From contig CAVZLR010000002.1 of NCBI GenBank assembly GCA_963776205.1, positions 620,001 through 684,000 on the forward strand: DNA of 64,000 bases. The letters run 5' to 3'. The stretch is from UBA4459 sp963776205 (lineage in GTDB: Bacteria; Bacteroidota; Bacteroidia; Bacteroidales; F082). The notes beneath the pieces were generated by a model. It was not told where the DNA came from. It was given only the letters and a program-made list of their open reading frames with translations, and searched no databases. Positions 19,868 through 29,015 of this stretch are shown one piece after another. Made by a program: the position numbers and the translations under genes. The number at the start of each line of letters is the position of its first letter. Position 1 is the first letter of the stretch.

Positions 19868-21724
19868 TTATCTGGCTAACTCAATAATTAGTGGCGATTT
19901 TGCAGGAATAGTGATCTCATCCAAACGATCATAATAGGTTCTTGTAAGCACACTTTTACCCGTAGCATAGTCTTTCAGATTTTCTGTAAATCTTGATAAA
20001 TCAACCGTTCGTTCTTCTTCAGCATTATTAAGCATGATCATCACAGATTCTTCATCCGTGTGCCTGAAATAAACATATACCCCATTTTCAGGAATATAAT
20101 GTGTGAATTCGCCAAATTGAACAGTCTTATTTGATTTGCGCCAATTGAGCAGTCTTTTTGTAAAACCCAATGCATCTTTTTGTTCATCCGACAACTTTTT
20201 GTCAGAAAATACATCTACTTTATCACCTTCCCATCCCCCGGGAAAATCTTCGCGGATATAACCATGACCATCATGTTCTTTTCCGGTCATCAGAATTTCA
20301 CCGCCATAATAAATCTGTGGTATACCTCTGACGGTCATCGCAAAAGCCATACCCAATTTGAACTTTCGGATATCTTCCTGCATTTTGGTAAAAAATCGGT
20401 CGCCATCATGGTTGTCAGTCATCACCACAAGTTTCATCGGATCGCTATACAAGTAATCCTGAGCCAGCGTTTCATATAAAGCGAGTGTACCACGATCCCA
20501 GCCATCAGCCTCATTAAAAGCCTTGTTCAATGCGTACATCAGCGGGAAATCAAAAATATTGGTGAGGTAGGAGCGATACCCATCCCTATTGCTTTCATTA
20601 TCCAGCCAATAGGCTGTAAGTGGTGCATAATTCAACCATACTTCACCAACCACATTGTAATTGGGATATTCTTTCAGAATCCGTAGCATCCATTGCGCCA
20701 TAAAGTCTTTATAAGCATATGGATAGGTATCCTGCCTGATGCCATCCAACCCTAAATATTCGATCCACCATATGGTATTTTGAATGATGAATTCTGCCAG
20801 GTATGGATTGTGCTGATTCAGATCCGCCATGGATGGGTCGAACCATCCTTTTACCATTTTATCATAATCATAACTTGCCACATTTGGATCACTTTGAACT
20901 ATCCCTCTATAGTTTGAACGCGTAAATTCAGGCCATTGATTGTACCAATCCTTGGCAGGCAAATCGTCGTTCCAGTAATAGCCGGTTCCGCAGTGGTTGG
21001 CCACCATATCCATGATGATCTTCATACCTTTTTCATGTGCTTCTGCTACAAGTTTCCTGTATTCTTCATTGCTCCCATACCTTGGATCAACCTTATAATA
21101 ATCTGTTATGGCATAGCCATGATAAGACTGTTGTGGCATATTATTTTCGAGCAGTGGATTGATCCAAAGGGCTGTAACACCCAATTCCTCGATGTAATCC
21201 AGATGATCAATGATGCCTTTGATATCACCCCCGTGTCTGCCCAACGGATTTTTCCGGTTGGGTTTTTCGATCATGTTTTCTACCTTGTCATTTTCAGGAT
21301 TTCCATTGGCAAAACGATCAGGCATCAACAGGTAAATCACATCTGAATTATCAAATCCCCTGAACAGTTCCGGATCATTTGACCTTTCATTTAATAAGTA
21401 AGTATAGCTATCGACGGTCTTCTTTCCATCTTTAAATTGAATTTCAAAACTTCCAGGTTGGGCATCCTCAGAAATTTCAAGGTTCATAAAAAGATAATTG
21501 GGGCTTTCCAGGCGTACCACTTCTTTAAGTGCTACCCCCGGATAATTAATGACGGGTTGGGTTGTTGCAATTTTTTCTCCGTAAACCATCAACTGCAGGT
21601 TTGGATGATTCATTCCTACCCACCAGTTAGGAGGATCAATACGGTCTACTTCAGCTTTTTTAGCTTGAAGATGTAAGGATAATCCAATTGCAATTATAAA
21701 AATGATAAAGCGCATTCGGCTCAT
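19868..21724 (-). CDS. SusA-like GH13 neopullulanase/cyclomaltodextrinase
   Basis: 618 residues with a signal peptide (RFIIFIIAIGLSLHLQA); either ATG at 21724 or 21715 could be used. An N-terminal Ig-like domain (PPNWWVGMNHPNLQLMVYG) is characteristic of cyclomaltodextrinase/neopullulanase enzymes such as SusA. The GH13 motifs are DMVANH, nucleophile in GLDGIRQDTYPY, acid in NVVGEVW and VVMTDNHDGDRF. It should cleave maltodextrins in the periplasm after SusCD import. First gene of the operon; a -7 box lies at 21760-21753. Confidence 0.92.
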   Translation of the reverse strand: MSRMRFIIFIIAIGLSLHLQAKKAEVDRIDPPNWWVGMNHPNLQLMVYGEKIATTQPVINYPGVALKEVVRLESPNYLFMNLEISEDAQPGSFEIQFKDGKKTVDSYTYLLNERSNDPELFRGFDNSDVIYLLMPDRFANGNPENDKVENMIEKPNRKNPLGRHGGDIKGIIDHLDYIEELGVTALWINPLLENNMPQQSYHGYAITDYYKVDPRYGSNEEYRKLVAEAHEKGMKIIMDMVANHCGTGYYWNDDLPAKDWYNQWPEFTRSNYRGIVQSDPNVASYDYDKMVKGWFDPSMADLNQHNPYLAEFIIQNTIWWIEYLGLDGIRQDTYPYAYKDFMAQWMLRILKEYPNYNVVGEVWLNYAPLTAYWLDNESNRDGYRSYLTNIFDFPLMYALNKAFNEADGWDRGTLALYETLAQDYLYSDPMKLVVMTDNHDGDRFFTKMQEDIRKFKLGMAFAMTVRGIPQIYYGGEILMTGKEHDGHGYIREDFPGGWEGDKVDVFSDKKLSDEQKDALGFTKRLLNWRKSNKTVQFGEFTHYIPENGVYVYFRHTDEESVMIMLNNAEEERTVDLSRFTENLKDYATGKSVLTRTYYDRLDEITIPAKSPLIIELAR

Positions 21725-21752
21725 ATGCTCATGTCTTAGTAAATGTAGCTTT

Positions 21753-21760
21753 CAAAATTA
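21753..21760 (-). promoter_or_regulatory. -7 promoter box for the GH13-GH31-GH13 operon
   Basis: The minus strand reads TAATTTTG, a perfect TAnnTTTG element 28 bases before the ATG at 21724. The LacI-type site B lies about 90 bases further upstream. Confidence 0.45.
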
Positions 21761-21847
21761 ATATAAAAACACAAGTTATCCTTTAGTTGCGACAACTCCA
21801 GCTAATTAATTGTATTAAAAATATTTAAGCATGTCTGTATGTCCTTT

Positions 21848-21861
21848 CGCAATCGTTTTAG
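21848..21861. promoter_or_regulatory. Candidate LacI-family operator, site B
   Basis: CGCAATCGTTTTAG keeps the core CAAWCGWTT of site A but has poorer outer positions. It lies in the 254-base divergent region between the SusA-like operon and the trehalose-synthase-like gene, so it could serve both. Confidence 0.45.
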
Positions 21862-21948
21862 TTGGTGTTTTATACCCCCGAATTTTTAGAAACTATAAAT
21901 ACTTCAATTGTCTCGACTCCATATAAGCAAAACAGCCTGTCTTATTAC

Positions 21949-21956
21949 TAATTTTG
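21949..21956 (+). promoter_or_regulatory. -7 promoter box for the trehalose-synthase-like gene
   Basis: TAATTTTG matches TAnnTTTG perfectly, 22 bases before the ATG at 21979. No clear -33 TTTG is visible. Confidence 0.45.
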
Positions 21957-21978
21957 TATAAATGCGAAAAGAACAAAC

Positions 21979-23703
21979 ATGAATCCTGAACAATTATTAC
22001 GAAATTACTGGAACCAGCTTTATCCGGGTGAATCTGAAAACCAGCTTACGCAATTTCTGCAGCATTTGAACAAGCAAAAAACCGATACAGGTGATGGAAA
22101 TGGATCGGATTGGTATAAAGATGCAGTAGTTTATTCACTCTATGTCGATCTTTTTAATAATGATTTTGATGGATTGATCAGTAAACTGGATTATTTGAAG
22201 GAACTTGGGGTGGATTGCCTCTGGCTGTTACCGATACTGGATTCTCCGATGCGTGATGCAGGTTTTGACATCCGGAATTATGACCGCATAAGGGCTGATT
22301 TGATGGGATTAGATGAAGGTTTCAGCAAATCTGAACAGGATAATATATTTGGCCGTTTCCTTCAAGAAGCCCACAAACGGAATCTGAAAGTAATTTTCGA
22401 TGTTGCGATCAATCATTGTTCTGATGAGCATCCATGGTTTGTAGAAGCCAGAAAATCAGAAGACAGTCCATTTCGTGATTATTATATCTGGAGCAAAGAC
22501 ACCTCGAAATATGGCAATGCCCGACTACTTTTTAAAGGCATCGAAACCAGTAACTGGGAATCGAACGGGGATGAATGGTTTTATTTTCACCGCTTCTTCA
22601 GCTTCCAGCCTGATTTAAATTACCGCAACCCAGATGTTTTGATTGAGATGTCGAAAAACCTGCTGTATTGGCAGCAGATGGGTGTTGATGGTTTCAGAGC
22701 AGATGCCATTCCCTATTTATGGAAAGAAGATGGAACCAATTGTGAAAACCTCGATAAAACACACACCATCGTAAAATTTTTCAGGGCCATACTCGATTAT
22801 GTTAAACCGGGAACACTCCTGTTGGCTGAAGCCTGCCAGAAGCCAAACGAGGTTGTTAAATATCTTGGTGATGATGATGAGTGCCATGCAGCCTACCACT
22901 TTCCACTGATGCCCATGATGTTCAAAGCTATAGCAGCCGGAGATGGTACAGCTTTAAAAAACACCCTAAATCCTTCAGTAACACCAGAGATACCTGAAAA
23001 TGCTCAGTGGTTCACATTTCTAAGGGTACACGATGAGTTGAGTCTTGAGTTGGTGTATGTTTCGGAAGAAGATCGGAAATTTATTCATGATAATTACTGC
23101 CTGAAGCCTGAATGGAATTTTCGGGTTGGTGAAGGTGTTTCAGCCCGTTTATCAGAATTAATGCAACGTGATGAGCGAAAAATAGCACTTGCCTATTCCC
23201 TTATGCTCACTTTGGTGGGATCTCCTGTGGTTTATTACGGGGATGAATTCGGTAAGCTCAACGATGAGAAGTACTATGCTGAGCAAATTCAGTTGACAGG
23301 AAAAGACGATACCCGTTTCCTGGTCAGAGGCAGAATTGACTGGAATAAACTGGAAGATAACCTAAAGGATGAAGAAAACTTCCATTTTAAAGTTTACCAT
23401 ACAATTAAGGAAATGCTCAATACCCGGAAGCAGTATAAGGTATTCGGAAGGGGGAGCACCGGGTTTATAAACACACCTGATCTTTTAAGCGGTAATAGCA
23501 ACGGTTTATTATCTTATTTCAGGGAATACAATGATATTAAGATTATGGTAGTTAATAATCTTACGGACAGCCCTGCACAATTTAACAACCCATTACAGGA
23601 ACATGATCTCGCCTTGTTATATCCAAAAGGATTTAACATGGATGAAGGCAACAATACAATGCATCTGGAACCTTATGGTTTTGCCTGGTTTTTGATACTT
23701 TAG
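21979..23703 (+). CDS. Trehalose-synthase-like GH13 protein (cytoplasmic)
   Basis: 574 residues with no signal peptide. The sequence follows the GH13_16 maltose alpha-glucosyltransferase (TreS) pattern: WYKDAVVYSLYV, LGVDCLWLLPILDSPMRDAG, FDVAINHCSDEHPWF, WFYFHRFFSFQPDLNY, nucleophile in GVDGFRADAIPYLW, acid in LLAEACQKP, GDDDECHAAYHFPLMP and FLRVHDELSLE. TreS interconverts maltose and trehalose. TreS normally has RNHDEL; here it is RVHDEL, so hydrolysis or altered transfer specificity is possible. Next to the GH65 phosphorylase fusion it suggests intracellular maltose handling. It is followed 4 bases later by the cyclophilin gene. Confidence 0.85.
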   Translation: MNPEQLLRNYWNQLYPGESENQLTQFLQHLNKQKTDTGDGNGSDWYKDAVVYSLYVDLFNNDFDGLISKLDYLKELGVDCLWLLPILDSPMRDAGFDIRNYDRIRADLMGLDEGFSKSEQDNIFGRFLQEAHKRNLKVIFDVAINHCSDEHPWFVEARKSEDSPFRDYYIWSKDTSKYGNARLLFKGIETSNWESNGDEWFYFHRFFSFQPDLNYRNPDVLIEMSKNLLYWQQMGVDGFRADAIPYLWKEDGTNCENLDKTHTIVKFFRAILDYVKPGTLLLAEACQKPNEVVKYLGDDDECHAAYHFPLMPMMFKAIAAGDGTALKNTLNPSVTPEIPENAQWFTFLRVHDELSLELVYVSEEDRKFIHDNYCLKPEWNFRVGEGVSARLSELMQRDERKIALAYSLMLTLVGSPVVYYGDEFGKLNDEKYYAEQIQLTGKDDTRFLVRGRIDWNKLEDNLKDEENFHFKVYHTIKEMLNTRKQYKVFGRGSTGFINTPDLLSGNSNGLLSYFREYNDIKIMVVNNLTDSPAQFNNPLQEHDLALLYPKGFNMDEGNNTMHLEPYGFAWFLIL

Positions 23704-23707
23704 CTAA

Positions 23708-24295
23708 ATGAAAATCATTTATGTAGCTTTCGTTTTAATATTGATAGCAACTGTTGGATGTACAAAACAAAATCCGCAGGTAGTGATCAAAACAGAGTAC
23801 GGTGATATTACTGTTGATTTATATCCCGATAAGGCTCCGATAACCGTAACCAATTTTCTTACGTATGTTGAGGAGAACAGGTTCAAGGAAGCCACATTCT
23901 ACCGTGTTGTTACCTTGGAAAACCAACCCGATAACGATATAAAAATTGAAGTGATCCAGGGCGGAAATTTTGATGATGACCACCCGGATTCATTACCGCC
24001 TATAGTCCATGAAACAACTGATCAAACGGGAATCAAACATAAAGACGGCGTTATTTCAATGGCCCGGATGGGACCCGGCACTGCCAATGATGATTTTTTT
24101 ATCTGTGTAGGTGATCAGCCCGAACTGGATTTCGGAGGTCGTCGCAATCCAGACGGACAAGGATTTGCAGCTTTCGGAAAAGTGGTAAAAGGCATGGACG
24201 TAGTGCGTAAGATACACCAGGTTCCTGCGCCGGAACAGTGGATGGAAGAAGGCATCCCTATTTTAAGTGTTGAGATGATTAGTAATCCAAAATAG
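23708..24295 (+). CDS. Cyclophilin-type peptidyl-prolyl isomerase lipoprotein
   Basis: 195 residues with a lipobox (LIATVGC, Cys about 18). The cyclophilin fold is evident from VVIKTEYGDITVDLYPDKAPITVTNF, FYRVV, VIQGG, SMARMGPGTANDDFFICVGDQPELDFGG and GFAAFGKVVKGMDVV. It is likely anchored in the periplasm and assists folding of exported proteins. It sits in the maltodextrin locus immediately after the TreS-like gene, perhaps only through co-transcription. A repeat element separates it from the GH65 gene. Confidence 0.92.
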   Translation: MKIIYVAFVLILIATVGCTKQNPQVVIKTEYGDITVDLYPDKAPITVTNFLTYVEENRFKEATFYRVVTLENQPDNDIKIEVIQGGNFDDDHPDSLPPIVHETTDQTGIKHKDGVISMARMGPGTANDDFFICVGDQPELDFGGRRNPDGQGFAAFGKVVKGMDVVRKIHQVPAPEQWMEEGIPILSVEMISNPK

Positions 24296-24331
24296 TCAAA
24301 TTTCTATATAACTTTTTGTTATCGCATGATC

Positions 24332-24390
24332 CTTCGCTTTCGCTCAGGAAGACAATTTCTCTATTTTTGTTATTCTGAGCGAAAGCGAAG
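24332..24390. repeat. REP-like intergenic inverted repeat
   Basis: The 16-base arms CTTCGCTTTCGCTCAG (24332-24347) and CTGAGCGAAAGCGAAG (24375-24390) are perfectly complementary, with a 27-base spacer; pairing extends outward imperfectly (GCATGATC / GAATCCTGC). Similar TTCTGAGCGAAGCGAAGAATC-type palindromes are scattered through many Bacteroidota genomes. It may act as a transcript-end or mRNA-stabilising structure. Confidence 0.75.
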
Positions 24391-24444
24391 AATCCTGCAA
24401 GAAACCTAAATAGAATATTTAATCGAATCCTTTTGGCAATTCCT

Positions 24445-24458
24445 CGCAAACGATTGTA
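24445..24458. promoter_or_regulatory. Candidate LacI-family operator, site C
   Basis: CGCAAACGATTGTA matches the CAAWCGWTT core shared with sites A, B and D. It lies 63 bases upstream of the -7 box of the beta-PGM/GH65 gene. Confidence 0.5.
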
Positions 24459-24521
24459 TCAATTCATTATGCGAAACTCATCCAGGTACGAATTAATAAA
24501 CTACAACTACTGCTAAATCAG

Positions 24522-24529
24522 TACCTTTG
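24522..24529 (+). promoter_or_regulatory. -7 promoter box for the beta-PGM/GH65 gene
   Basis: TACCTTTG matches TAnnTTTG, 49 bases before the ATG at 24579. A second near-match (GAATTTTGC) lies closer to the ATG. Confidence 0.4.
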
Positions 24530-24578
24530 TTAGCATATTTATAACGAATTTTGCACCTCACTCAACAATTAAACACAC

Positions 24579-27500
24579 ATGTCAAAACACCTTTTTAAAG
24601 CTGTTATTTTCGATCTTGATGGCGTTATTACTAAAACCGCCAATGTGCACAACCGTGCCTGGAAAAAAATGTTCGACGATTACCTGCTCTTACGTAAAGA
24701 TAAAATGAGTGAAAACTTCAAGGAATTTACCTCGGAAGACTATTTACATTATGTAGATGGAAAGCCACGTTATGATGGCGTGAAGTCATTTTTAGATTCC
24801 AGGAATATTTCATTACCATTTGGAACTCCCGATGACAGCCCGGAAAAGGAAACAGTTTGTGGATTGGGCAACAGGAAAAATATTGCTTTTAATGAAGTGT
24901 TGAAGAATGAGGGAGTAGAGGCTTATCCATCCACCGTGAAATTACTGGAACAGCTGAAGAAAGACGGCATAAGGATTGGGGTGGCCTCATCCAGCAAAAA
25001 TGCGGAAGGTGTTCTGAAAGCTGCCGGATTGATGCATTTTATTGAAACCCGCGTTGACGGTGTTGTTTCAGCTGAAATGGGTTTAAATGGTAAACCAGCG
25101 CCTGATATTTTCGTTACTGCCGCTAAAAACCTGGGTGTTGAACCTCACAATGCGATCGTTGTTGAGGATGCTACGTCAGGCGTACAGGCAGGTAGAAATG
25201 GCAATTTCGGTCTCGTTCTGGGCCTTGCCAGGGAAGATAATATCCAGGCATTGAAAGCCAATGGTGCCGACATCGTTGTTGAAGACCTGGAAGAGATCAC
25301 GCTGAACGATATCAACCATTGGTTTAAGAAAGGAATTGAAGAAGACAACTGGAAACTCAAATACAATGATTACGACCCGGCCAAAGAAAAATCGCGTGAA
25401 GCATTGCTGACCGTTGGCAATGGTTTTTTCGGTACCCGTGGTGCTATGGAAGAGACAACTGCAGGTGAAGCCAACTATCCCGGAACTTATATTGCCGGCA
25501 TGTACAACCGGCTTATCACGCCGATTTCAGGCAGGGATATTGAAAACGAGGATTTTGTAAATGTGCCCAACTGGCTAAAGATCAATTTTAAAATTGATGA
25601 TGATAATTGGTTCAATCCTAACGAGACTACCATTAATAGCATCAGCAGGGAACTGGATTTGAGAAATGGACTGCTTTCCAAATTAATGATCGTAACAGAT
25701 GCTGAAGGCCGTCAAACGAAAATCGAATCGCACCGGATGGCGAGTATGGCAAATATGCATCTCGCCGCCATTAAATACCGGGTTACGCCATTGAACTATT
25801 CAGGTTCTATGAGTTTTTGCAGTTCGCTGGATGGCACCCACAAAAATGAAGGTGTTAAACGCTACAACTCTTTGAACCAACAGCATCTTGAGCCTATGGA
25901 ACAAGGTGGTGATGGTGAAACGACATTCTTAAAAGTCCGAACTACACAATCCCACATTGAGATTGTGGAAGCTGCCAAACTTCAATTTCGTGTGAACGGA
26001 ACAGATCAACAGGTAGAATATGGTGTTTCAACTGATGATGGCATTGTGTATACGATGATCGATCATGAAGCGAAAGAAGGTGAGACCATCGAGATCGAAA
26101 AGCTGGTGAGTATTCGCACCTCACAATTTGATGAAAAGGACATATTGACGCAGGCTTTGTGGGATGTTGATAATGTGAATTCGTTTGACGAACTTTTAAT
26201 TGACAGCGCGAAAGCCTGGGAAGAAATCTGGGAAAAAGCGGATATTGAAATTGGAGGCGATCGCATGTCGCAAAAATTACTGAGGATGCACATCTATCAC
26301 CTGATGGTTTCTGCATCGCCTCACAATGTGAAACTGGATGCCAGTGTAACTGCCCGCGGATTACATGGAGAAGCGTATCGTGGCCATATTTTCTGGGACG
26401 AATTGTTCATTCTTCCCTTTTATGATATTCACTTCCCTGAAGTGGCCCGCTCAATTTTAATGTACCGTTACCGGCGATTGGAAAAAGCGCGTGCCTATGC
26501 GACAGCGTATGGATTTAAAGGTGCCATGTTTCCCTGGCAGAGCGGAAGTGACGGCCGGGAAGAAACCCAGGTGGTGCATCTGAATCCGATTTCCGGCGAA
26601 TGGGGCGAAGATCACAGTTCGCTGCAAAGACATGTTTCACTGGCTATTGCCTATAATACATGGCAGTATTTCCACATTACTGACGATATCGATTTCATGC
26701 AGAAATATGGCATGGAAATGTTCCTCGAAATATGCCGTTTCTGGGCCAGCAAATCTGAAAAGGATGCTGCAACCGGTAAATATTCTATCGAAGGTGTTAT
26801 GGGCCCCGACGAATTTCATGAAATGTACCCTGATGCCAAGGAAGGTGGTTTAAAAGACAATGCTTATACCAATATCATGGTCAGCTGGATGATGGGCACA
26901 GTTCCGGATCTACTTTCAGGCATGAGCGATTCGTCAAAGAAAGAGGTCTTTACAAAAATTTCGCTTACGAAAGATGAACTAAGTTATTGGGCAGAAATCC
27001 ACCGAAACCTCAAACTGGTAATCTCAGATGAAGGCATCATTTCGCAGTACGATGGTTATTTCGACCTGAAAGAATTGGACTGGAATTACTACCGTGAAAA
27101 ATACGGCAATATTTACCGGATGGATCGGTTGCTGAAAGCCGAAGGAAAGTCGGCCGACGATTATAAAGTCGCCAAGCAGGCAGACGCATTGATGACTTTC
27201 TATAACCTCGACAAGGAAAAAGTGGATCAGATTTTAACCGACCTGGGTTACCAACTACCTGCCGATTACCTTACTAAAAACCTGGCATATTACCTGGCTC
27301 GCACGTCGCACGGGTCCACCTTAAGCCGGGTAGTGCATGCACAATTGGCTGATATGGCCGGTGATGAGGAATTAAGCTGGAAATTGTATTCCGATGCTTT
27401 GTCGAGCGACTACAACGACATTCAGGGCGGAACCACCGCCGAAGGCATCCATGCGGGCGTAATGGCCGGTACAGTGATGATCGCACTGTCAACCTATGCG

Positions 27501-27716
27501 GGTATCGATTTGAGAAGTGATATGCTGACCATTGATCCCACCATGCCCGGCCAGTGGAAAAGCATCAAATGCAAGCTGGGATTTAAAAAAGTGCAGTATT
27601 CGATCACCATCACCAACGACAAAGTATGTATTTTTGCCAGCGCTGATACGAAGGTGAGAGTGCTGAATGAAACCTATTACCTTAAAGCTGACAAACCTGC
27701 TGAAATACATTATTAA
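24579..27716 (+). CDS. Beta-phosphoglucomutase / GH65 disaccharide phosphorylase fusion
   Basis: 1045-residue cytoplasmic bifunctional enzyme. Residues 1-225 are a HAD-type beta-phosphoglucomutase (nucleophile in VIFDLDGVIT, VASSSKNAEGVLKAAGL, GKPAPDIF, VVEDATSGVQAG). From about 255 to the end it is a GH65 phosphorylase (VGNGFFGTRGAMEE, ARGLHGEAYRGHIFWDELF, FPWQSGSDGREETQ, catalytic Glu in VMGPDEFHEM, TSHGSTLS). The logic is phosphorolysis of maltose, trehalose or kojibiose to beta-glucose-1-phosphate, then isomerisation to glucose-6-phosphate by the fused mutase. Which disaccharide is used cannot be read from the sequence; the neighbouring TreS-like gene makes maltose or trehalose most likely. 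Two kinase-like genes follow at 3 and 9 bases. Confidence 0.92.
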   Translation: MSKHLFKAVIFDLDGVITKTANVHNRAWKKMFDDYLLLRKDKMSENFKEFTSEDYLHYVDGKPRYDGVKSFLDSRNISLPFGTPDDSPEKETVCGLGNRKNIAFNEVLKNEGVEAYPSTVKLLEQLKKDGIRIGVASSSKNAEGVLKAAGLMHFIETRVDGVVSAEMGLNGKPAPDIFVTAAKNLGVEPHNAIVVEDATSGVQAGRNGNFGLVLGLAREDNIQALKANGADIVVEDLEEITLNDINHWFKKGIEEDNWKLKYNDYDPAKEKSREALLTVGNGFFGTRGAMEETTAGEANYPGTYIAGMYNRLITPISGRDIENEDFVNVPNWLKINFKIDDDNWFNPNETTINSISRELDLRNGLLSKLMIVTDAEGRQTKIESHRMASMANMHLAAIKYRVTPLNYSGSMSFCSSLDGTHKNEGVKRYNSLNQQHLEPMEQGGDGETTFLKVRTTQSHIEIVEAAKLQFRVNGTDQQVEYGVSTDDGIVYTMIDHEAKEGETIEIEKLVSIRTSQFDEKDILTQALWDVDNVNSFDELLIDSAKAWEEIWEKADIEIGGDRMSQKLLRMHIYHLMVSASPHNVKLDASVTARGLHGEAYRGHIFWDELFILPFYDIHFPEVARSILMYRYRRLEKARAYATAYGFKGAMFPWQSGSDGREETQVVHLNPISGEWGEDHSSLQRHVSLAIAYNTWQYFHITDDIDFMQKYGMEMFLEICRFWASKSEKDAATGKYSIEGVMGPDEFHEMYPDAKEGGLKDNAYTNIMVSWMMGTVPDLLSGMSDSSKKEVFTKISLTKDELSYWAEIHRNLKLVISDEGIISQYDGYFDLKELDWNYYREKYGNIYRMDRLLKAEGKSADDYKVAKQADALMTFYNLDKEKVDQILTDLGYQLPADYLTKNLAYYLARTSHGSTLSRVVHAQLADMAGDEELSWKLYSDALSSDYNDIQGGTTAEGIHAGVMAGTVMIALSTYAGIDLRSDMLTIDPTMPGQWKSIKCKLGFKKVQYSITITNDKVCIFASADTKVRVLNETYYLKADKPAEIHY

Positions 27717-27719
27717 ATT

Positions 27720-28361
27720 ATGCTTAACGACGTTATTACCATAAAGGAACACCATGTGCAGGCCGCTGAATTGGTTTTTGAGAAAATTTCTCAAAAAATT
27801 GACAAGAAGAAATATATCATCGCCATTGCAGGTGAAGTAAGTTCAGGAAAAACCACACTGGCCTATTTGCTGGGTCGTATGTTTAAAATAAAAGGTATTG
27901 CTTCAAAGAATATCGACCTGGTTGATTTTTACAAGGTGCCTCCACTTGAAAGAAGGGCATGGCGACAAAAACACGGTATCAGTGAAGTTGGTGTTGAGGA
28001 ATATGACTGGCAATTGATCGAAAAAACGATTCAAAGTTTCCTGGACAGCAAAAAAATGACCATGCCGCAGGTAGACCTGCATACCGACCTGGTGGATGAA
28101 GTTACTACAGATTTTAAAAATATTGATGTACTGATCGTCAGCGGATTATATGCCTTCCACTGTGAACATGTCAATTATAAGATTTTCATGGAACTTACGT
28201 ACAGGGAAACTTATGAATCGCAGAAATATACAGGTAAAGAGGTGATGGATAGTTTCAGGAATAAAATACTTGAAAAGGAACACGAGGCGGTTCAAAGCCA
28301 GAAAAATAATGCTGACTACTATATTGATTTCAATTTATTTTTAAATAATTACCATTTATAA
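27720..28361 (+). CDS. Uridine-kinase-like P-loop protein, copy 1
   Basis: 213 residues of the uridine kinase/phosphoribulokinase superfamily. The Walker A motif is GEVSSGKTT (about residue 38) inside IIAIAGEVSSGKTTLAYLLG; DLVDFYKVPPLERRAW and DVLIVSGLYAF follow. The normal Gly of GxxGSGKT is replaced (GEVSSGKT), so the loop is slightly unusual. It begins 3 bases after the GH65 fusion and resembles the next gene. A nucleoside substrate is not supported by context; a sugar kinase or regulatory role in disaccharide phosphorolysis is only inference. Confidence 0.8.
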   Translation: MLNDVITIKEHHVQAAELVFEKISQKIDKKKYIIAIAGEVSSGKTTLAYLLGRMFKIKGIASKNIDLVDFYKVPPLERRAWRQKHGISEVGVEEYDWQLIEKTIQSFLDSKKMTMPQVDLHTDLVDEVTTDFKNIDVLIVSGLYAFHCEHVNYKIFMELTYRETYESQKYTGKEVMDSFRNKILEKEHEAVQSQKNNADYYIDFNLFLNNYHL

Positions 28362-28370
28362 TTCAAAGAT

Positions 28371-29015
28371 ATGCTCGAAGACGTTTTATTAATCCAGGAC
28401 AAACATCGCGAAGCTGCAGCGGTTATTGTTGAAGAAATTCTCAGCAACAGGAAGGATAAATTTATTGTGGCTATTTCCGGTGAATCGGGTTCCGGAAAAT
28501 CGGAGCTAACACATGTGATTGCGAAAGAATTACGCAAACATGGCATTTTTGCTAAACCTGTTCATATCGATAATTTTTACAACACCTTACCGCTCGAAAG
28601 AACCAAATGGCGCACGGATAATGGTATTGAAAACGTGGTTGGACTGAATGAATATAAGTGGGATGAGATCAACCGGGTGATTGATGATTTTAAAAATGAC
28701 CGTACCTCCACAATGCCCTGTGTCGACCTGGTAACCGAACAGATCGACCAGCTCACCACCAATTTCAAAGGCATTGATATGCTGATCATTGACGGTCTGT
28801 ATGCCATCAATACCGAAGGGGTGGATTTGCGGGTTTACATTGAACTAACCTACCACGAAACAAAAAAAGCCCAGAAGGACCGTGGCAAAGAGCCGCAGAA
28901 TGAATACCGCATGCGGGTGCTGGAACAGGAACACCAGCAGGTGCTGTCCATCAAACCAAAAGCAGATTTTTTCGTAAATATGGATTATAAGGTGGTGCCG
29001 ACTCACCATGCTTAG
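28371..29015 (+). CDS. Uridine-kinase-like P-loop protein, copy 2
   Basis: 214 residues, a tandem paralogue of the preceding gene. The canonical Walker A is GESGSGKSE in FIVAISGESGSGKSELTHVIA; HIDNFYNTLPLERTKW, MPCVDLVTEQIDQL and DMLIIDGLYAINTEGV correspond to blocks in copy 1. Both copies keep an F/D-Y-K/N-x-x-P-L-E-R substrate-side motif. It is probably co-transcribed with the GH65 fusion. Exact substrate unknown. Confidence 0.82.
   Translation: MLEDVLLIQDKHREAAAVIVEEILSNRKDKFIVAISGESGSGKSELTHVIAKELRKHGIFAKPVHIDNFYNTLPLERTKWRTDNGIENVVGLNEYKWDEINRVIDDFKNDRTSTMPCVDLVTEQIDQLTTNFKGIDMLIIDGLYAINTEGVDLRVYIELTYHETKKAQKDRGKEPQNEYRMRVLEQEHQQVLSIKPKADFFVNMDYKVVPTHHA

Noticed and set aside
27720..29015. 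Calling the two P-loop proteins uridine kinase (udk)
   Set aside because: The superfamily match is clear but the Walker A differs in one copy, there is no pyrimidine-gene context, and two copies beside GH65 suggest another role.
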